From assembly GCA_030141605.1 (NCBI GenBank), contig JAQGDQ010000005.1, positions 868,180-932,179 on the forward strand: a stretch of DNA of 64,000 bases, given 5' to 3'. The position numbers and the translations under genes are program-made. How positions within the stretch are numbered: position 1 is the stretch's first letter; the number at the start of each line of letters is the position of its first letter. The DNA comes from Tubiluchus corallicola. Lineage: Eukaryota > Priapulida > Priapulimorpha > Priapulimorphida > Tubiluchidae. The notes beneath the pieces are model-generated. The model was not told where the DNA came from and ran no database searches. It saw only the letters and a list, made by a program, of their open reading frames with translations. Below, piece by piece: positions 26,748-39,604 of the stretch.

Positions 26748-27081
26748 TAACAAAATTACCTTTATTTTATAACAGTGTGATACAATGGTGCAGTACTCTG
26801 AAATCTATGCTCCCACATTTTACTCGGTCTTTTAATTCTTCCAAATTTGAACTTCCAAGTCAGTACTTGTAATTCTTTGTAAACTTCTATAGCTTATCCT
26901 GTCATATGCCATCCTGATAACTTCTCTTGTAATTTTTTTTAGAAAATTGTAATCAGTAATATTGTCTAAGAGCAAATGTTTTAGTGCTGGTCATGCTCCT
27001 GTTGTCTCTATACTGTGATTCCTCAGAATCTCCAGTAAAAATGGCCAGAATTGCTCAGTTTGGCTAAAACTGCTCTATCGT

Positions 27082-27532
27082 CCTTTTGGAAACGATATTG
27101 ACGAAGGCAAAAAATTGTCTAAATTAGCTGACTGCAAAATGTGCAACAGAGTAAGCACATATGATGAAATTCTGTTCCTAAGAAACTCTTTACAGGTGCT
27201 TTTTAACTGGTCACAAGAATTGCAAATGCTATTCAATGAAAGTAAATATAAATTAATACATATGGGGTTTTCAATTCCACACCAGGATCATTTGTTTAAT
27301 AACACTTCATTAACATTTTATGCTGTTCAGGAAGAGACTGACTTATGTGTTATTATGTCATCTGACGTAAAACCTGGAAAACACATCTCCACACAAGTCA
27401 AAAAAGCAAACATAATACTTGGTGTAATAAACAGAACATTCATTAATAAAAATGCAAGCGTACTCATCACACTGTATAAATCTTAAGTCCGTCCAAATGT
27501 GGAATACGCTAGTCTTGTTTGGAATGATGGGG
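27082..27532 (+). mobile_element. LINE reverse-transcriptase fragment, broken
   Basis: The plus frame reads NDIDEGKKLSKLADCK, then LFNWSQELQMLFNESKYKLI, KKANIILGVINRTFINK and, across a TAA, VRPNVEYASLVW. This is the palm-to-thumb part of a non-LTR reverse transcriptase, where the family normally has NDID-G-SK-SKFADDTK, W-MFN--KCK-MH-G, KKA--LG-I-R-F and LYKSLVRP-LEY---VW. The catalytic F/YADD is degraded to LADC, and a stop replaces the Leu before VRP. Only about 150 codons remain, so it is a dead fragment. Confidence 0.88.
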
Positions 27533-27884
27533 GTTAGCTGTGTGAGTTAGTGATAGTCATCTTGTCGACCATCTTAAAATGATGGCCATATTGGACGATT
27601 TCTTGTTAGCTCCCTATCCAGAATTAACCGCTTTGATGTGTTCTAACAATGTGCTAGATTTTCATAATTTTTAACCAAAATCAGCTATTGCTTGTAGGAC
27701 TATAAGTTTAGCGTCATTGCAATTCTAAGCTCTAACAGTTGTAACCAATACATGCGCCTAAGCCTACAGTTCATGATTATAGCCTATTTTGCATGCAGTT
27801 GACACAAAGAATCCCTATAACTCAATCTTTTAATCTTTTGAAACCAAAACTTGATCTAAAGAAATATAATGTGAAAAAGTCATA

Positions 27885-27955
27885 CTCAACCAAGATTTGA
27901 ACCAGATTACAAATCTAACGCCATGACCATTAAATTACATATACCTGCTGAGTTA
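27885..27955 (-). repeat. tRNA-like (SINE-type) relic
   Basis: The minus strand has CTGGTTCAAATC, close to a Pol III B box, about 35 bases after a TTTAATGGTCATGG segment in the A-box position, with TTTGTAAT where an anticodon loop would be. The acceptor stem is not paired, so it is not a working tRNA. It resembles the relic at 35915-35985 around the B box. Confidence 0.45.
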
Positions 27956-29057
27956 ATTTGACTTCAGAAATAATTGTGCGTCATTGAGAATCTTGATAAC
28001 AGACTGTAAATAGTTGTTTCTCCATTATTTGCTTTAGTTTTTTCTAATTTTATTTCCAGTATAGGAAAAGCACGTGGATTACAATAAAAACAGGTTCATA
28101 CACGAGCACACATTTTTAACCAGACAGACATTACATAAAAATATAACAACTTCTAGAACTTTTAACAATTCCTGTAATAATAACAATAATTGGCTTCAAT
28201 TTCTAACTAGTTATTAATTATCACAGACAGCTCAAAAGCAACATGGCTAGATAAGCTTTACTGAGACTGTAAATAGTCATATTTTGCATCATTGGTTAGT
28301 ATGGCTGTTTTATTGCCCAGCTAACATCTTAAATGACACACTGATCAAGTCCAATAAAGCAAGGATATAGGCCTAATCAATACAAACACTGATTATTTTG
28401 CAAGAAAATAATGTACTAGTAATGAATCACTGAAATTGAACTGAAGCTTTTAAACCTAAATTTGATAGTCGTACATTAATGGGAGCCTGGGAGCACACTT
28501 AAATGAGATGTACACCTTTGTTCGCTTTTGCTTAATAACATGATCAGTAAAAACCCATACATTGACAAAACCTTACAAAGTTTTTGCTTCTCCGCAGAGA
28601 GATGGGAAGGCATATGATCGCTTTTGCTAGATCTTAATTATACAATTAGTAATATAACAGTATTTTCATGGACTCTAAAAAGGTGGCGAGATTTTCTTTT
28701 AAATATAACGATGGAGTGACAACTGTGACAATAGTACTGTGATATTATGAATAAAATTGTAATAATAGTTTTTGCTTGAAATAAATGTTATTATTACAAA
28801 AATGCACAATGTGTATTTTTCATTTTTTAGTCTGTCCGCTGTATTCAGAGCTATTGAGGGTCTACATTATGCACCTCCTAGCACATGCTAAGAAAATACA
28901 GATTCCATTGTTCTCTCTTTTTCTTTCTGGAAACTTTTATTATTTTTTTTCTTAGTTTACTTAATTTTACATGTATAACAATGATTCATGTTGGGCAATG
29001 GATATGCTGCATGCCAAATCTTTGTTAAACAATTATTATGTACCAAGTCCAAAGAGT

Positions 29058-32000
29058 TTAAACTTCTTCTACCAATATCTCGTGTGGGTTTACACCAAAG
29101 CAGCACTTATCGCCTTGCTGATATGCCCACGGCATGTGCGTTGTAGTAAAATGACACGCTGCTTTGCCAGCATTATTCAGAATAATCACCCCACCAGCGC
29201 CACCAACTCTGTCAAGCATATAATTAAGAGAATCTCTTGCAGCGATCTCTTCATCTACTCCTGCAGAAATAAACTTACAATTAGAAGTTTAGAACATGTA
29301 CACATGAAAATTACTGAATAAGATTATTGGAATTTTTTTGGCCTGACAGCGAAGTGTGGTCTAAGAGAGTGATGCCTAATGTTAAAGGAAAACTGGACCC
29401 AATCCTATTCTGCAAATCAAAACAATCTGTTCTTTAAAATATTGAAAAGGGAACATACTATTTTTTAAAAAATGACTTATTTAAAAGAATTATTACCGGA
29501 CAAAAGTAATTGTGTACTCTCGCGGCTAGTTTTTTGCTGTTACATGCATTTTACCATTCGTTAGTTAAATGGGCACCAGCGCCTGCACTCCAGAAACACG
29601 TTGCATGAAAAACAGGTGTTGTACCTCTCCGGTCAGAGTTGTTCCTTTGTGACGTAAACTGTTTGCACACATGTGCAACACACCCATGGAATGTTTCTGC
29701 TGTTCAAAATTGTGTTCGTTCGTGACGACATCACTAGCTGGGCTCGCCAGCCATTAATTAAGTTTTTTTAATCTATTATTTAAGTATCAGAAACGCATTG
29801 ACATTATAATATGTATTAGAATGTATACATTTCAGAATGGTGTAGAATATGAAAAATCGTCCTGTTTTGCTTTAATGGAGGCAACCAATAATTTTTTGTA
29901 CAATTCAGTATTCTGTAAACAAACAAGCACTCTTGCGCATCCATGTGTAACAAATGTTAATACTTCATGAAGTGTTTGGTTGAGAAGGCGCCGGAACAGA
30001 AACATCTCGTTACAAAACATAAAAAATGAGATCAAAATAATTTACCACCACTGTCTAAGACATAGAAACATGATAATTCTGAAATTCTGCTTTTGTTATG
30101 TGCCATGCTTGCAAGTGGCTATACAGGCAGCAGTGTTTGTTCGATGTATTCGTGAATGAGTGGTATGGTGTCATCTGACGTGTGTGCTTGCCAATGTTTT
30201 GATGCAGTATTAATGCCTTTTAATATCTTACCTGCTGACATCATATTCATCACTCGGCTAGCCAGACAAACTTTGATAATGGATTCACCATGACCAGTGC
30301 ATGAAATACCACCAATGCTGTTATCACAATAGACACCGCAACCTAAAAATATACCTTGTTTCTACTTGTTTCTACTAAAACAAGCAAGCCAGTAGTCCCT
30401 TGCTATAAAGAGTAGCTTTATTCTACTGTACGAAATATCATCTTATAAGTAGAAGTGATGGTTCATACATCAAATGCATCATTTAGAATACGATCAGCAA
30501 AATTAATGTTGCTTGAGTGTTTATAGTATGAAATCTATGAAGTTTTTTAAAAATTATTCAGGCTGACAGAATTCGCAGAGCCTACAAAATGTCTGCGATA
30601 AATCCAGCATATTGCCATAATTTGAAAATTTTTCACTTGTATTGCACACACGGAGTCACACCTATGTTCCAGTAGTAACTGTTGCTCTTCTAAGCATGAT
30701 TTTTCTATAATAATAGATAGTATGAGCTGCATACGAACCGACCAATGGAGCATCTCCAACTCGACCCACTTTTTTAGCCGTTATTCCGCCAGTAGAGGTC
30801 GCTGCAGCCATATTTCCTGTCGAATCAATAGCAACACAGCCAACAGTGTCATGATTAGACCTAAAAATGTTTGATCTTTGCCTTTTACAAGTGAAAATAT
30901 GACATGAATTAGGATATATTCACACGTATCAGAGTATGCATACTTCGCATATGTGATCATTTTGGACTACAACAATTATGTGAACTGTTCCAAAAACTTA
31001 AGGCATACTGAGATACTATTGATAAAACAACGAATAGGTTACAGATCCATACTACTATTGAGAAAATTGTCACAGACAAACACTACTGCTGAAAATGATC
31101 CGAAGGCTACAGACCATACTACCACTTAAGAATAAAATTGCAACTACTAATCCACGCTACTGTCTACCTAAGTGAGGGACACTAAGATTAAATAGGGCTC
31201 ATGCGCTGCTATCAATCAGTATACAGGTTGTAAGGAAGACCACATACTACTGTAATAATTTTCAAATGAAGCCAATACCTTGCCATAAACGTTGAAGATA
31301 CAGCCCCTCTATAATCAGCGCACTTGGAATATTGTTCTTTGGCATATGTACACAGTAACTCGTCCGTAGGAACAGCGGGTACTCCTTCTTCCCGAGCAAA
31401 CTTGTTCGCACCTTCGCCAACAAGGAGCACATGTTGTGTCTGAAATATAACATAATGATATTAATAATATTATTGTTACGATCGCTATCCTAAAGTAGAG
31501 TGATAAGCACACAGAAATAGTTGTGCTTATTACACTTACACAAAAATAGTTGCGGGGTAAATTTTTAGAAAATTTAGAAAACTCGCAGAAAAAATTCACA
31601 GGAAAGATATTTCCCAGAATTGCCATTTCCCAGAACCGTCGTTTCATAGAAAATAAAAATCACAGAAAATGTAATAAAACGTTTTAGATAATGCGAAAAA
31701 AAGTAATTTGTTTTAACCAAAGTTAATCAATGACAAGCCTGGCAACTGATTTGTTTGGAGACCGCTTAGGAATATCACTCTTGGGCAGTTACTTTTACTC
31801 TATCCGAATTATTTTTTGGTGTTTAGAGAAGATGTACATGCATCCAAATGTGACATCTCTGCCACTTCTGTCATTCGTCTCTAAAAGAACCTGCAAAAAA
31901 TCTTCCGAAAAACATAATTTATTGGCAATTGCTGACTCCAAGATATTAACAAATCTGTGTGGTTCCCAAAGCCTGCTAATTTTCAGTTTTTTATAATCAT

Positions 32001-35000
32001 TATTTTTTAAACTTTGTTTCAAATCCCATGAAAATCAATTGAATTTGAAGTGATGCATGCAACAAATGATACAACGCAAATTACATTCAGAAAGTTTCAT
32101 CATAAAAAACTTGAACAAAATATTTTTCTAAAACAAAATTAAAGAAACCAAGGTTGACCATTAAACACTACGTCACTTTAAATGATTCTGATTTTTGATA
32201 TTCATTAGTCAAAGTGCTATAGTAACTAAAGGAGAGGAAGAAAGAAAGAGAGATAGAGAGAGAAAGTGAGAGAAGAGGGAGAAGGGAAGGGAGAGAAAGA
32301 GTGAGTGATTAAGAGAGAAAGAGACAGACAGGAAAGGATAAAGGGGGGATGAGAGGGTGTAAGAAGAGGGAGAAAGCAAACAGTGAAAGAGAAAGTGAAG
32401 GCGTCATCCTACTAAAATTTAGTAGATTTAGCAGTTGAAGACGTAGCCATGATTTATCTGTCAAAAAAGCGTATTGGAAAAAGTTTTCCGGAAAAAACAT
32501 CTGGCAATTTTTTTCTGGGAAGTTATTTTTTCTGGGAAATGGTTTTTCTGTGAAATTTTCCTAAACCAATAGCTGCATATTCTAAATCTAATAGTGTCAT
32601 GTGTTTTGAAGCCTTCAAGCCTATAGCATGACTTAATAAACTATCTGCAAGGTTGTTTTTTGTGTTAATAACGACATTGCATAGCTTTTTTTAGTTTACC
32701 TTTAGTTTCTCCTTCTAAAAGAAAAAACTATAATCTATTAAATATTAGAAAAGTAAAATTCTCTTCTGCTCATTATTGTTATACATGTAGTGGCATTGTT
32801 GTTATTGTAAAGACTTAATGACGTGTAGTGAAAATGCAGATTAATATATACTAAACCAGGAACTTTGCAACCAACAATGCCAATTTTTAAATGATAGATA
32901 GGAAAGGAACACAAGCGCATGAACATAAAACATACTATGCAAACCACTACTGCTAACTGTACCTTTTCCATTACAGATCTTGCAAGCTTGACTGGATTCT
33001 TAATGTTTCGTACGCATGCAACACCTCCAGCTCGTAGAGTATCACCTTCCATTATTACTGCATCCATTTCTATCTGACCATCTGCATTTAACACTGAACC
33101 AGTACCTAAAATGCAGCACTGTTGTTTGAAAAGGCTCATTAAAATGTGTAGATTGTTAAGCTACAACGACTTATTTGCGGATAGGCACTACTACTACTAC
33201 TACTGCTACTGTTTTGCCAGGATTGCCAATGGTCTACTGCTGCTGCTGCTGCTGCTGCCGCTACCACTACCACTACTACTACTAACACTATGGCTGATAA
33301 AGACACAAACCATAAATGTATTATTACTATTATTGGGTATGACGTAATGAAGTCAATAATATAATGATAGGCCATAAGAGTATAACGAAGACGAAGCAGG
33401 TAACAAAGATCCGCAACTCCACACACTATTGAAAAAACACCCAAAATTCCCAGAAATACTATTGCTGAAAACGACCAAAATCTGCAATCAATTGGCAGAA
33501 TGGCAGAAAAACTACAGGTGATAAAATATTAATACCAGGGAAGGTACAAAATAAAAGTTTATTTCTGTGTAGTTGCTGAAAACTGCAAAGCTCCAATTTT
33601 ACTTTAATGCTGAGAAGTACAAAAAAGCTATTAGTTAGTTCTACTGCAGCTAAGAATGATGAAAAAGCTGTCCCGCAACTATAAGTCCACGTTGCCAATG
33701 TACTTCTGATTTAAACATTTAGAGTGTGTTCTAAATTCAAAACCAGCGACATTGTCGAAGCGGTAAATTGGACCTTGAAATTACTGATTGTGATAGTCCT
33801 ATATAGTAATGTAGGGAATCACTAGCCTAACAGTCGTACACGTATCTGGTTTATTAACAAGCGAGGCTTGTGCCGAAGAGACAAACTTGTCTTTTCTCTT
33901 TGAAATTTAATTTAATGATATACTAAATGGCATTTTGATTTTATAAATTTGGAACTTCTGTTAGTTAGGTCACTTGGGTGGGTAACACGAGCATCGGCGA
34001 GAAAGCTCTTCACGTTAAAGTTAAACCACTGAAGCCAGACGTAGCGGTGTACCACACAACTTACGTTATCACTGTCGTAAATCATCAACTGCTAATATCA
34101 ATTTAGTGGTTAACACAATAGGGATGGTAGACTGTAAAATGGCCAGATTCACTTGAGGAATGTGATGGTTGCTTCCATCCCCGTATCGGGATTTGGATAT
34201 CTTCATGTAGATGTTAAAAGTTTACCATGTTGGAAACGTCGTCTGTGCGTCACTGTCAGGCAAAAATCTGTAAGCTGTGACTGTCAGTTTGGACAGTCGT
34301 ATAGCCAGTGAAAGTTCAGCAGAACCATTATTTTGGGGAAGGGGTAAATTTGTTGTTAAATTTCATTAAATAGTATCCCACTTGTTTACTGAAAGTCGGA
34401 TAAAATGTTGTCTATCAATTACAATAAAACAATCTACGTATTATATGAGAAAATTACGAAAATTATTTATTCCTGTCACAGAATTGGCATAAATAATCAG
34501 CACACACCTTTCGGCACACGTTACATCAAAAGTTGGTTTTAGGGTACCTGTGGTCCTCCTAACCCGAACCATCACACTAATCATTTGCGTTTTTATAAAC
34601 ACTGTAACTATTTAAAATTTTAAAAGCCTATACTGCTTGATTTATGCACACTGAGAGCCTACATAGTTTACATTCTGATGATAAGTAAGTATGTCGTGTC
34701 TATTTGCTCAGTGCAAAAAACTCACATTCTGCAGTAAGTTAACGCTTTAGTATAAGAGGGGTACAATAGATAATATTATTATCATTTTAAGCTCATCTTA
34801 AAGTACGTTTAGCAATCTGGGCTATATACATATTCCAAACTGCTAGAAAACGGAAACTTGTCAAGCAATAATCAACTGGATATAAAGCGTTGATAAGAAA
34901 TGTTAACTAAGAGTCACTCATACGAATGCATAATCTTATGTTCTATCGCGGTAAATTACTGTGTCACGAAATATGACTACGTATGTCTATTGCATAGATG

Positions 35001-37665
35001 TTATATTATACGACAAGAAACCGTGCAAACCGGGAACTTGTTGGTGATGTTGGTGACAATGACAGTACTTCAGCATTCTCCGTAACATTAAATGGAGGCT
35101 GTTATTCCCGAAGAAAAATAAATTTGAAACACATGCAACATACATTTACACGATCATTATTTATACGATTAATACATCAAGATATACTTTTAATTTACAC
35201 CAGAAATCTTGAACATAGATCGCCTTTCTTTTAACTTTTCTGTCTCGGAAGACAATGGAGTTATTGATCACATTGATGGAGCTGCATCGTCGACTGTAGC
35301 TGAGCAATCCGATCCTTGAACCACTGGAGTGGCCTCTCCAGGGCACACGCCTGGGCAAGGTGTATGGAGATCCTGAGTTGCCCAGACAACAGGAACCCCC
35401 TCTATTCCTCCCTGGTGTAGTCCAAAGGAAAGCGGAGCGATACGTTTGGCACTAGGTTGGCTGCAGGAGCTGCCGGAGTCAGTGAGCATGCTGCACTGGT
35501 CCGCCTTCGGGGCTCCACTCCTGATTTGGAAGGTTTACTCGTACACATGGCCATTGGGTCACTTGACCTCCTCCGCCCTCTAGCCGTTGGCTGCTTGTGC
35601 AGCTTTCCGCCTAGTGTTGAGATACAGTGTGGGCATCCCGCAAGCCTACAGCACCTGGTATTCTTAGGCGGTCACCTATCCAAGTACTAACCAGGCTCTA
35701 CGTTGCTTAACTTCGGTGATCAGACGAGAACCGGTGTTTTCAACGTGATATGGACGTAGATGTCTTCTTTTAATTACAATTCTATTTACGTTATGAAAAA
35801 ATAATAAACAATGTAGGTCTAGAGTTACACTATATAATTTTACGTATAGATGCATACATACCTTCTTTGTAAAAATGTTTGTGTATGTTATTTTTCAAAC
35901 CTACGATGAAAGTTAAATGCAGCCTGGATTTGAACCAGAGCCCTTCTGCTTACATTATGACTCCCCAGACCACTAGGTAACCACATTTGTCTAAGTGTTT
36001 AAAGCAGTCCAAAGTTCATCACTTATAGCTAGCCAAGCAAATTCATTAATTTGTTGTGGATTGTAACATACTAATAATAATCTTAACACTAAAATTACAA
36101 TAATAGTATACACTTGCACTCATTTTATTAAAATTTAATAGCATATAATAATCGTACATAGTACACAAAATTGGTCCTCCTGCACTCAAATGTAAAAAAA
36201 GTTATGTAAAGAATGGAATAAAGTATATGCATACATAGGTTAATAAAATGGAGCAATGTATGTTATACGAAACGGAGTCTCTCTTTCATATGACTAGCAC
36301 GCATTTGACAAGAATAGAGTAAAATACAAGGGTACTAAAGATCATGAAAATGGAGTAATCATCAATGTGTGCTACAGAAGTCTTCCCTTTTTATATATAC
36401 ATCTAACAAGGTTGTGGTAAAAATAGGATAAAATGTATCAGTATAACGATTGTGAAAAAATGGCATTAGTAACAAAAAATGGATCCTCCCACTTAGAATA
36501 TAGGTCTAACAAGGTTGTGTAAAGAATGGAGTAACCTAAACTATGAACTGTTCCACCGTGCTGATAATGTGTTGCTCGGATAAGCTTACTAGGTCAGTTG
36601 CTGCTCAGTTACTGGAATAATGGGAATCCAAAATAAGCTCTGAATCGCAGGAATGGTGGAGTTTCAAGTTCAACAAAAATTTCTGAGGTTATTTCTGTCA
36701 GCTTAATTGGCTTTTTTTCAAACCAACTTTACTATGCGCGAGTTTTAAATGACGTGACACCTTGGCAAAAGTCAGCTGTGTAAGTTTAAGGAGTTAGTCA
36801 TTCATTCATTCAGTCAGTCAGTCAGTTGACTAGTCAATCAATCAATAGTGAGTGAGTCAACCAGCTTAGTCAATCATTAAGTTCAATAGTTTGACGCATT
36901 TATACAACCCAGCGAAGTAATCAGCCATATATTTTTATGAGTGGATAGAACAGTAGAAAATAGCCGAAAAAGAAACGTTTTCTGTGTTACGTACGTGCGT
37001 ACAGGGAGAGTTCTCAATGTAAACAACGACATTACAATTATATCCGGAAAGTTCTGTTAAATAAAAGCACGTTGACGAACAGCACTATTTTAATTACAAA
37101 CCAATGGCAAAAAAATTATAGTCGATTCATTCAAGAGAAACAACAAATTGTTTTCATCCGCGTAAGACGCAATGCGTGCTAGAAGAAATTGAAACTAGGC
37201 TTATCATTGTCTCAGCTGTGACTTGATCAATACAATTGAAGCTGTACTGTACACGGTAGAATTGGTGACCACTCTTATGTATGCAAACACTCAATTTGCC
37301 ACTATTTAACAATAAATATTTTGAAAACCTTAACCTGTTAAAATCTTCCTGTTCATAGCAAAAGCTCTTTTAAGAATTCATTGATTGCACAAATCAGGCT
37401 AAGCATAAAGTTGCACTAAGTAAATAACTAGGTGACACCGTATTACCTCCTGTAAATAAATCATGATACCTGCATCAAACAAAGGGTCGTCTTCTAAAAC
37501 ACACACAGCAGTTTCGACAGCATCAGTTACCGAGCCGCCCTTCATTAGCATTTGATATCCGGCTTTAGCAGCCCGTTTTACTCCCTCCATTGTCGCTTCT
37601 CGCATTTCTTCCGTTTGTATGTGAAACGCTCCTCCATGAACGATTAGTGTGGGTGTAATACTCAT
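29058..37665 (-). CDS. ASRGL1: Asparaginase-like isoaspartyl peptidase/L-asparaginase, complete, six exons
   Basis: Exons on the minus strand: 37665-37470, 33105-32963, 31439-31279, 30860-30739, 30342-30232, 29260-29058 (stop TAA). All introns are GT-AG and the phases fit. They encode 311 residues against about 308 in the human protein. The enzyme is an N-terminal-nucleophile hydrolase. The family cleaves itself before a threonine and hydrolyses L-asparagine and beta-aspartyl dipeptides in the cytosol. Visible features are LIVHGGAF near the N-terminus, GSVLNADG and EMDAVIMEG in exon 2, the nucleophile Thr172 in [14 protein letters not shown], then [21 protein letters not shown] and THMPWAY. 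The residue before the nucleophile is Asp rather than the Gly common in vertebrates. The linker before it is shorter than in the human protein. Intron 1 (4.4 kb) contains the 5S-headed retroposon. The gene is convergent with the orphan gene and divergent from CDK9. Confidence 0.95.
32222..32400. repeat. Polypurine (GA-rich) tract, about 180 bp
   Basis: The plus strand is almost pure purine (AGAGAGATAGAGAGAGAAAG and similar) for about 180 bases. It lies in intron 2 of the asparaginase-like gene. Such tracts can form triplex DNA, but that is not shown here. Confidence 0.85.
33187..33290. repeat. (CTA)n/(CTG)n microsatellite
   Basis: CTACTACTACTACTACTGCT occurs at 33187-33212 and a CTG run of eight or more units followed by CTACCA units at 33233-33290. 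It lies in intron 1 of the asparaginase-like gene and gives spurious poly-Ala, Val and Ser frames. Confidence 0.9.
35237..35764 (-). mobile_element. 5S-rRNA-headed retroposon (SINE3-like), about 528 bp
   Basis: On the minus strand the unit begins with a 120-nt 5S rRNA-like head (35761-35642). It runs straight on, without the T-run that ends true 5S genes, into about 400 bp of relatively GC-rich body. It ends near 35237 in CGAGACAGAAA. An 11-bp imperfect direct repeat, TTCTTTTAAYT, flanks it at 35226-35236 and 35765-35775, as a target-site duplication would. The combination of a 5S promoter head, a body and flanking repeats is the known layout of SINE3-type elements. The body matches nothing I can name and may come from a LINE tail. 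The insertion lies in an intron and is GC-richer than its surroundings. Confidence 0.72.
35642..35761 (-). rRNA. 5S rRNA-like sequence (head of a retroposon, probably not a working gene)
   Basis: The 120-nt minus-strand block aligns end to end with animal 5S rRNA. It has ATCTACGTCCATATCACGTT at the 5' end, AAGTTAAGCAACG in the box A region, GGTTAGTACTTGGAT and GGTGACCGCC in the box C region, and GTGCTGTAGGCTT at the 3' end. Several conserved G/C positions are changed (GGCC to GTCC, GTCGGGCCC to GTAGAGCCT, CCTGGGAA to CCTAAGAA), mainly transitions, as in a methylated and decaying copy. No terminator T-run follows. Confidence 0.75.
35915..35985 (-). repeat. tRNA-like (SINE-type) relic
   Basis: On the minus strand TGGTTACCTAGTGGTCTGGG resembles a tRNA D-arm/A box, and CTCTGGTTCAAATCCAGG carries a good B box with a short T-stem, about 35 bases apart. 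The acceptor stem does not close. It lies next to the 5S-headed retroposon but outside its flanking repeats. Confidence 0.5.
36798..36860. repeat. Tetranucleotide repeat (TCAT/CAGT/CAAT)n
   Basis: TCATTCATTCATT is followed by CAGTCAGTCAGTCAGT, TCAATCAATCAAT and GTGAGTGAGT. It is a compound microsatellite in intron 1 of the asparaginase-like gene. Confidence 0.85.
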
Positions 37666-39604
37666 TTTCTTTCTTGCAGTTATTTATAAATTTAACTAGT
37701 TTTATAGATGAAAAATGAAAGTGAGACGGTCTGCCCACGCGAACACAGCGAAAAGCAGCAGCCTTTCGCTTACGTACTTATAGTAAAATGTTGGCACAAC
37801 TTTCCGTTTTACGATTTTCACTTGTAACCAAACTTGTTGTATAGCCTTGAGCAAACAACATTGATCTTCAGTAAATAACGACTTTACAAATATCTACGTT
37901 CAGTATAGATAAGTTTCTCGGGAGCTGTCGATCAATGATATTGAACCACAGTCAGCATATGCGCAGAAGAAACATACCTGCTGACGCAATCACTGAGTAA
38001 TTATGACATCGAGTTGGCTCTCTTTGGTGATACAGATCAACCATAACAAATCGTTTACAACGCCATTTCGTCTTCTACTGAAATTATTAGTGCTCAGTTA
38101 CTTTTTTTAATTTTCATCGATAAAAATATAATATAATTTTTAATATTTCAATTTTTAGGTTTAAATGCATATCAAAATATCTACCATTATTGTGTATTTT
38201 TATTACATTTTTTTTCTTTTCGTTCATCTGTAGCTTACTAATTGATTTTAAATAATGTATACTACTTGTATACGCAGTTTTAATAATGCAAATTCTGATA
38301 ATTATACTGTATAATTATTCGAATTATTTATTTATACTGAGTAATGCATCCCTTGTCATTTGCGCATATGTACTTATTTTAGTAATTCACAAGTTTCAAC
38401 AAACATATGCGTGTCAATGTTTCGTCAAAAAATTTACAAATTTATCTTGAAGAAAAATGCTTTACGTTATAAAACACAAGTTGCTTACCTTGTTCCCCAA
38501 AAAATACTTTCTTGAATAGAATAATAATTAATGGCTTTGATGGATAAAAATGTAATTTGTTTTAAGGATTTTTTGTTTTTTTAATCATTTACTGAATAAT
38601 CATGTCTAGTGGCAAAAGGTAAATTGCTTATAACTCATAATTATATAATCAACATTATAATAATTCTAATATTATAAAATATTATATCACGTATCGTATA
38701 CGAGTCAGTCAAAAATTGTTTTTATAGTGAGTTTATAATTTGTAACACGTTACGCACATCGTGTAATCAATAAAGTTTCAGAAGCCTATTAATTAACATG
38801 AGTATTTTCAAGTTAATGTTAATTCGCTCGTTTCATAAACTGATGTTGTTTTTTAGATTAAATGTTTTCACAAAAGAGCAGTTTTAATGTAGCACGCGGA
38901 CGCGTTTGGTTTGGGGGTACGGAATAGATAAAATTGGTTTATGTTGTTTTCAATCCATCCGTTTATGCAGCCGGTGTATGCGTTATTCTTTTTCTGCATC
39001 TATTTCCTATTGATTTCTTCCGCGGGCTGTTCGGCATTGGAAAACGCACCCGCATCCGCATCTGCATACACGTGAACGCCACTTTATATGACGTGTACAT
39101 AACGGTCATCTTGCCACCTTGTGAGCATGAAAAACATTAATATCATTAAAAAAAATTTTACAAATGAAGTAACTTGTTACGCACGGTTTTTTCATTTGTT
39201 TTAGGTGACCTCTGCATGATCCACAATGGGTCAAATTTGATAGAATAAAAAATTTTTTAAGCAAATCTTTTCTTAAACAAAAAAAATCACTAATAAAATG
39301 AGGTACCCGTGCGAAATTCGAGCATAATATTGAAACCGACGTCGACAAGTTAATATTTCTTTAGTCTTCCTGACTTAGTCATAACTGACAAAATTTTCCA
39401 TCTAAATCTAGACTACTTAAATTCATTATTCGTTATTAGGAATTTCCTTTGTATTTTAATTACATTAAATTTTATCTCCATTTTATTGCGAAATATGTAT
39501 TTTTATTGTAAAATGTTTCTTAAGGAGAGCTTATTGTTCTATCAATCATGGCGTCTGAAATAATGCGATATGTTTAGTAAAAGTGCCATAGAAGCAATTT
39601 CTTG

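Larger units (their letters stand above)
26748..29057. other. Spacer between convergent genes
   Basis: This holds the 3' UTRs of the orphan gene (+) and the asparaginase-like gene (-), the LINE relic at 27082-27532 and the tRNA-like relic at 27885-27955. The rest is AT-rich with no recognisable gene. Confidence 0.6.

Noticed and set aside
28971-29321. 116-codon plus-strand open frame
   Set aside because: It overlaps the last exon of the asparaginase-like gene, which is clearly coding on the minus strand.
31212-31647. Alternative minus-strand frames around 31.3 kb
   Set aside because: These are shifted readings of the asparaginase-like exon 31439-31279; only one frame matches the family.
33139-33444. 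Poly-Ala/Val/Ser frame of 101 codons
   Set aside because: It is produced by the CTA/CTG microsatellite within an intron.
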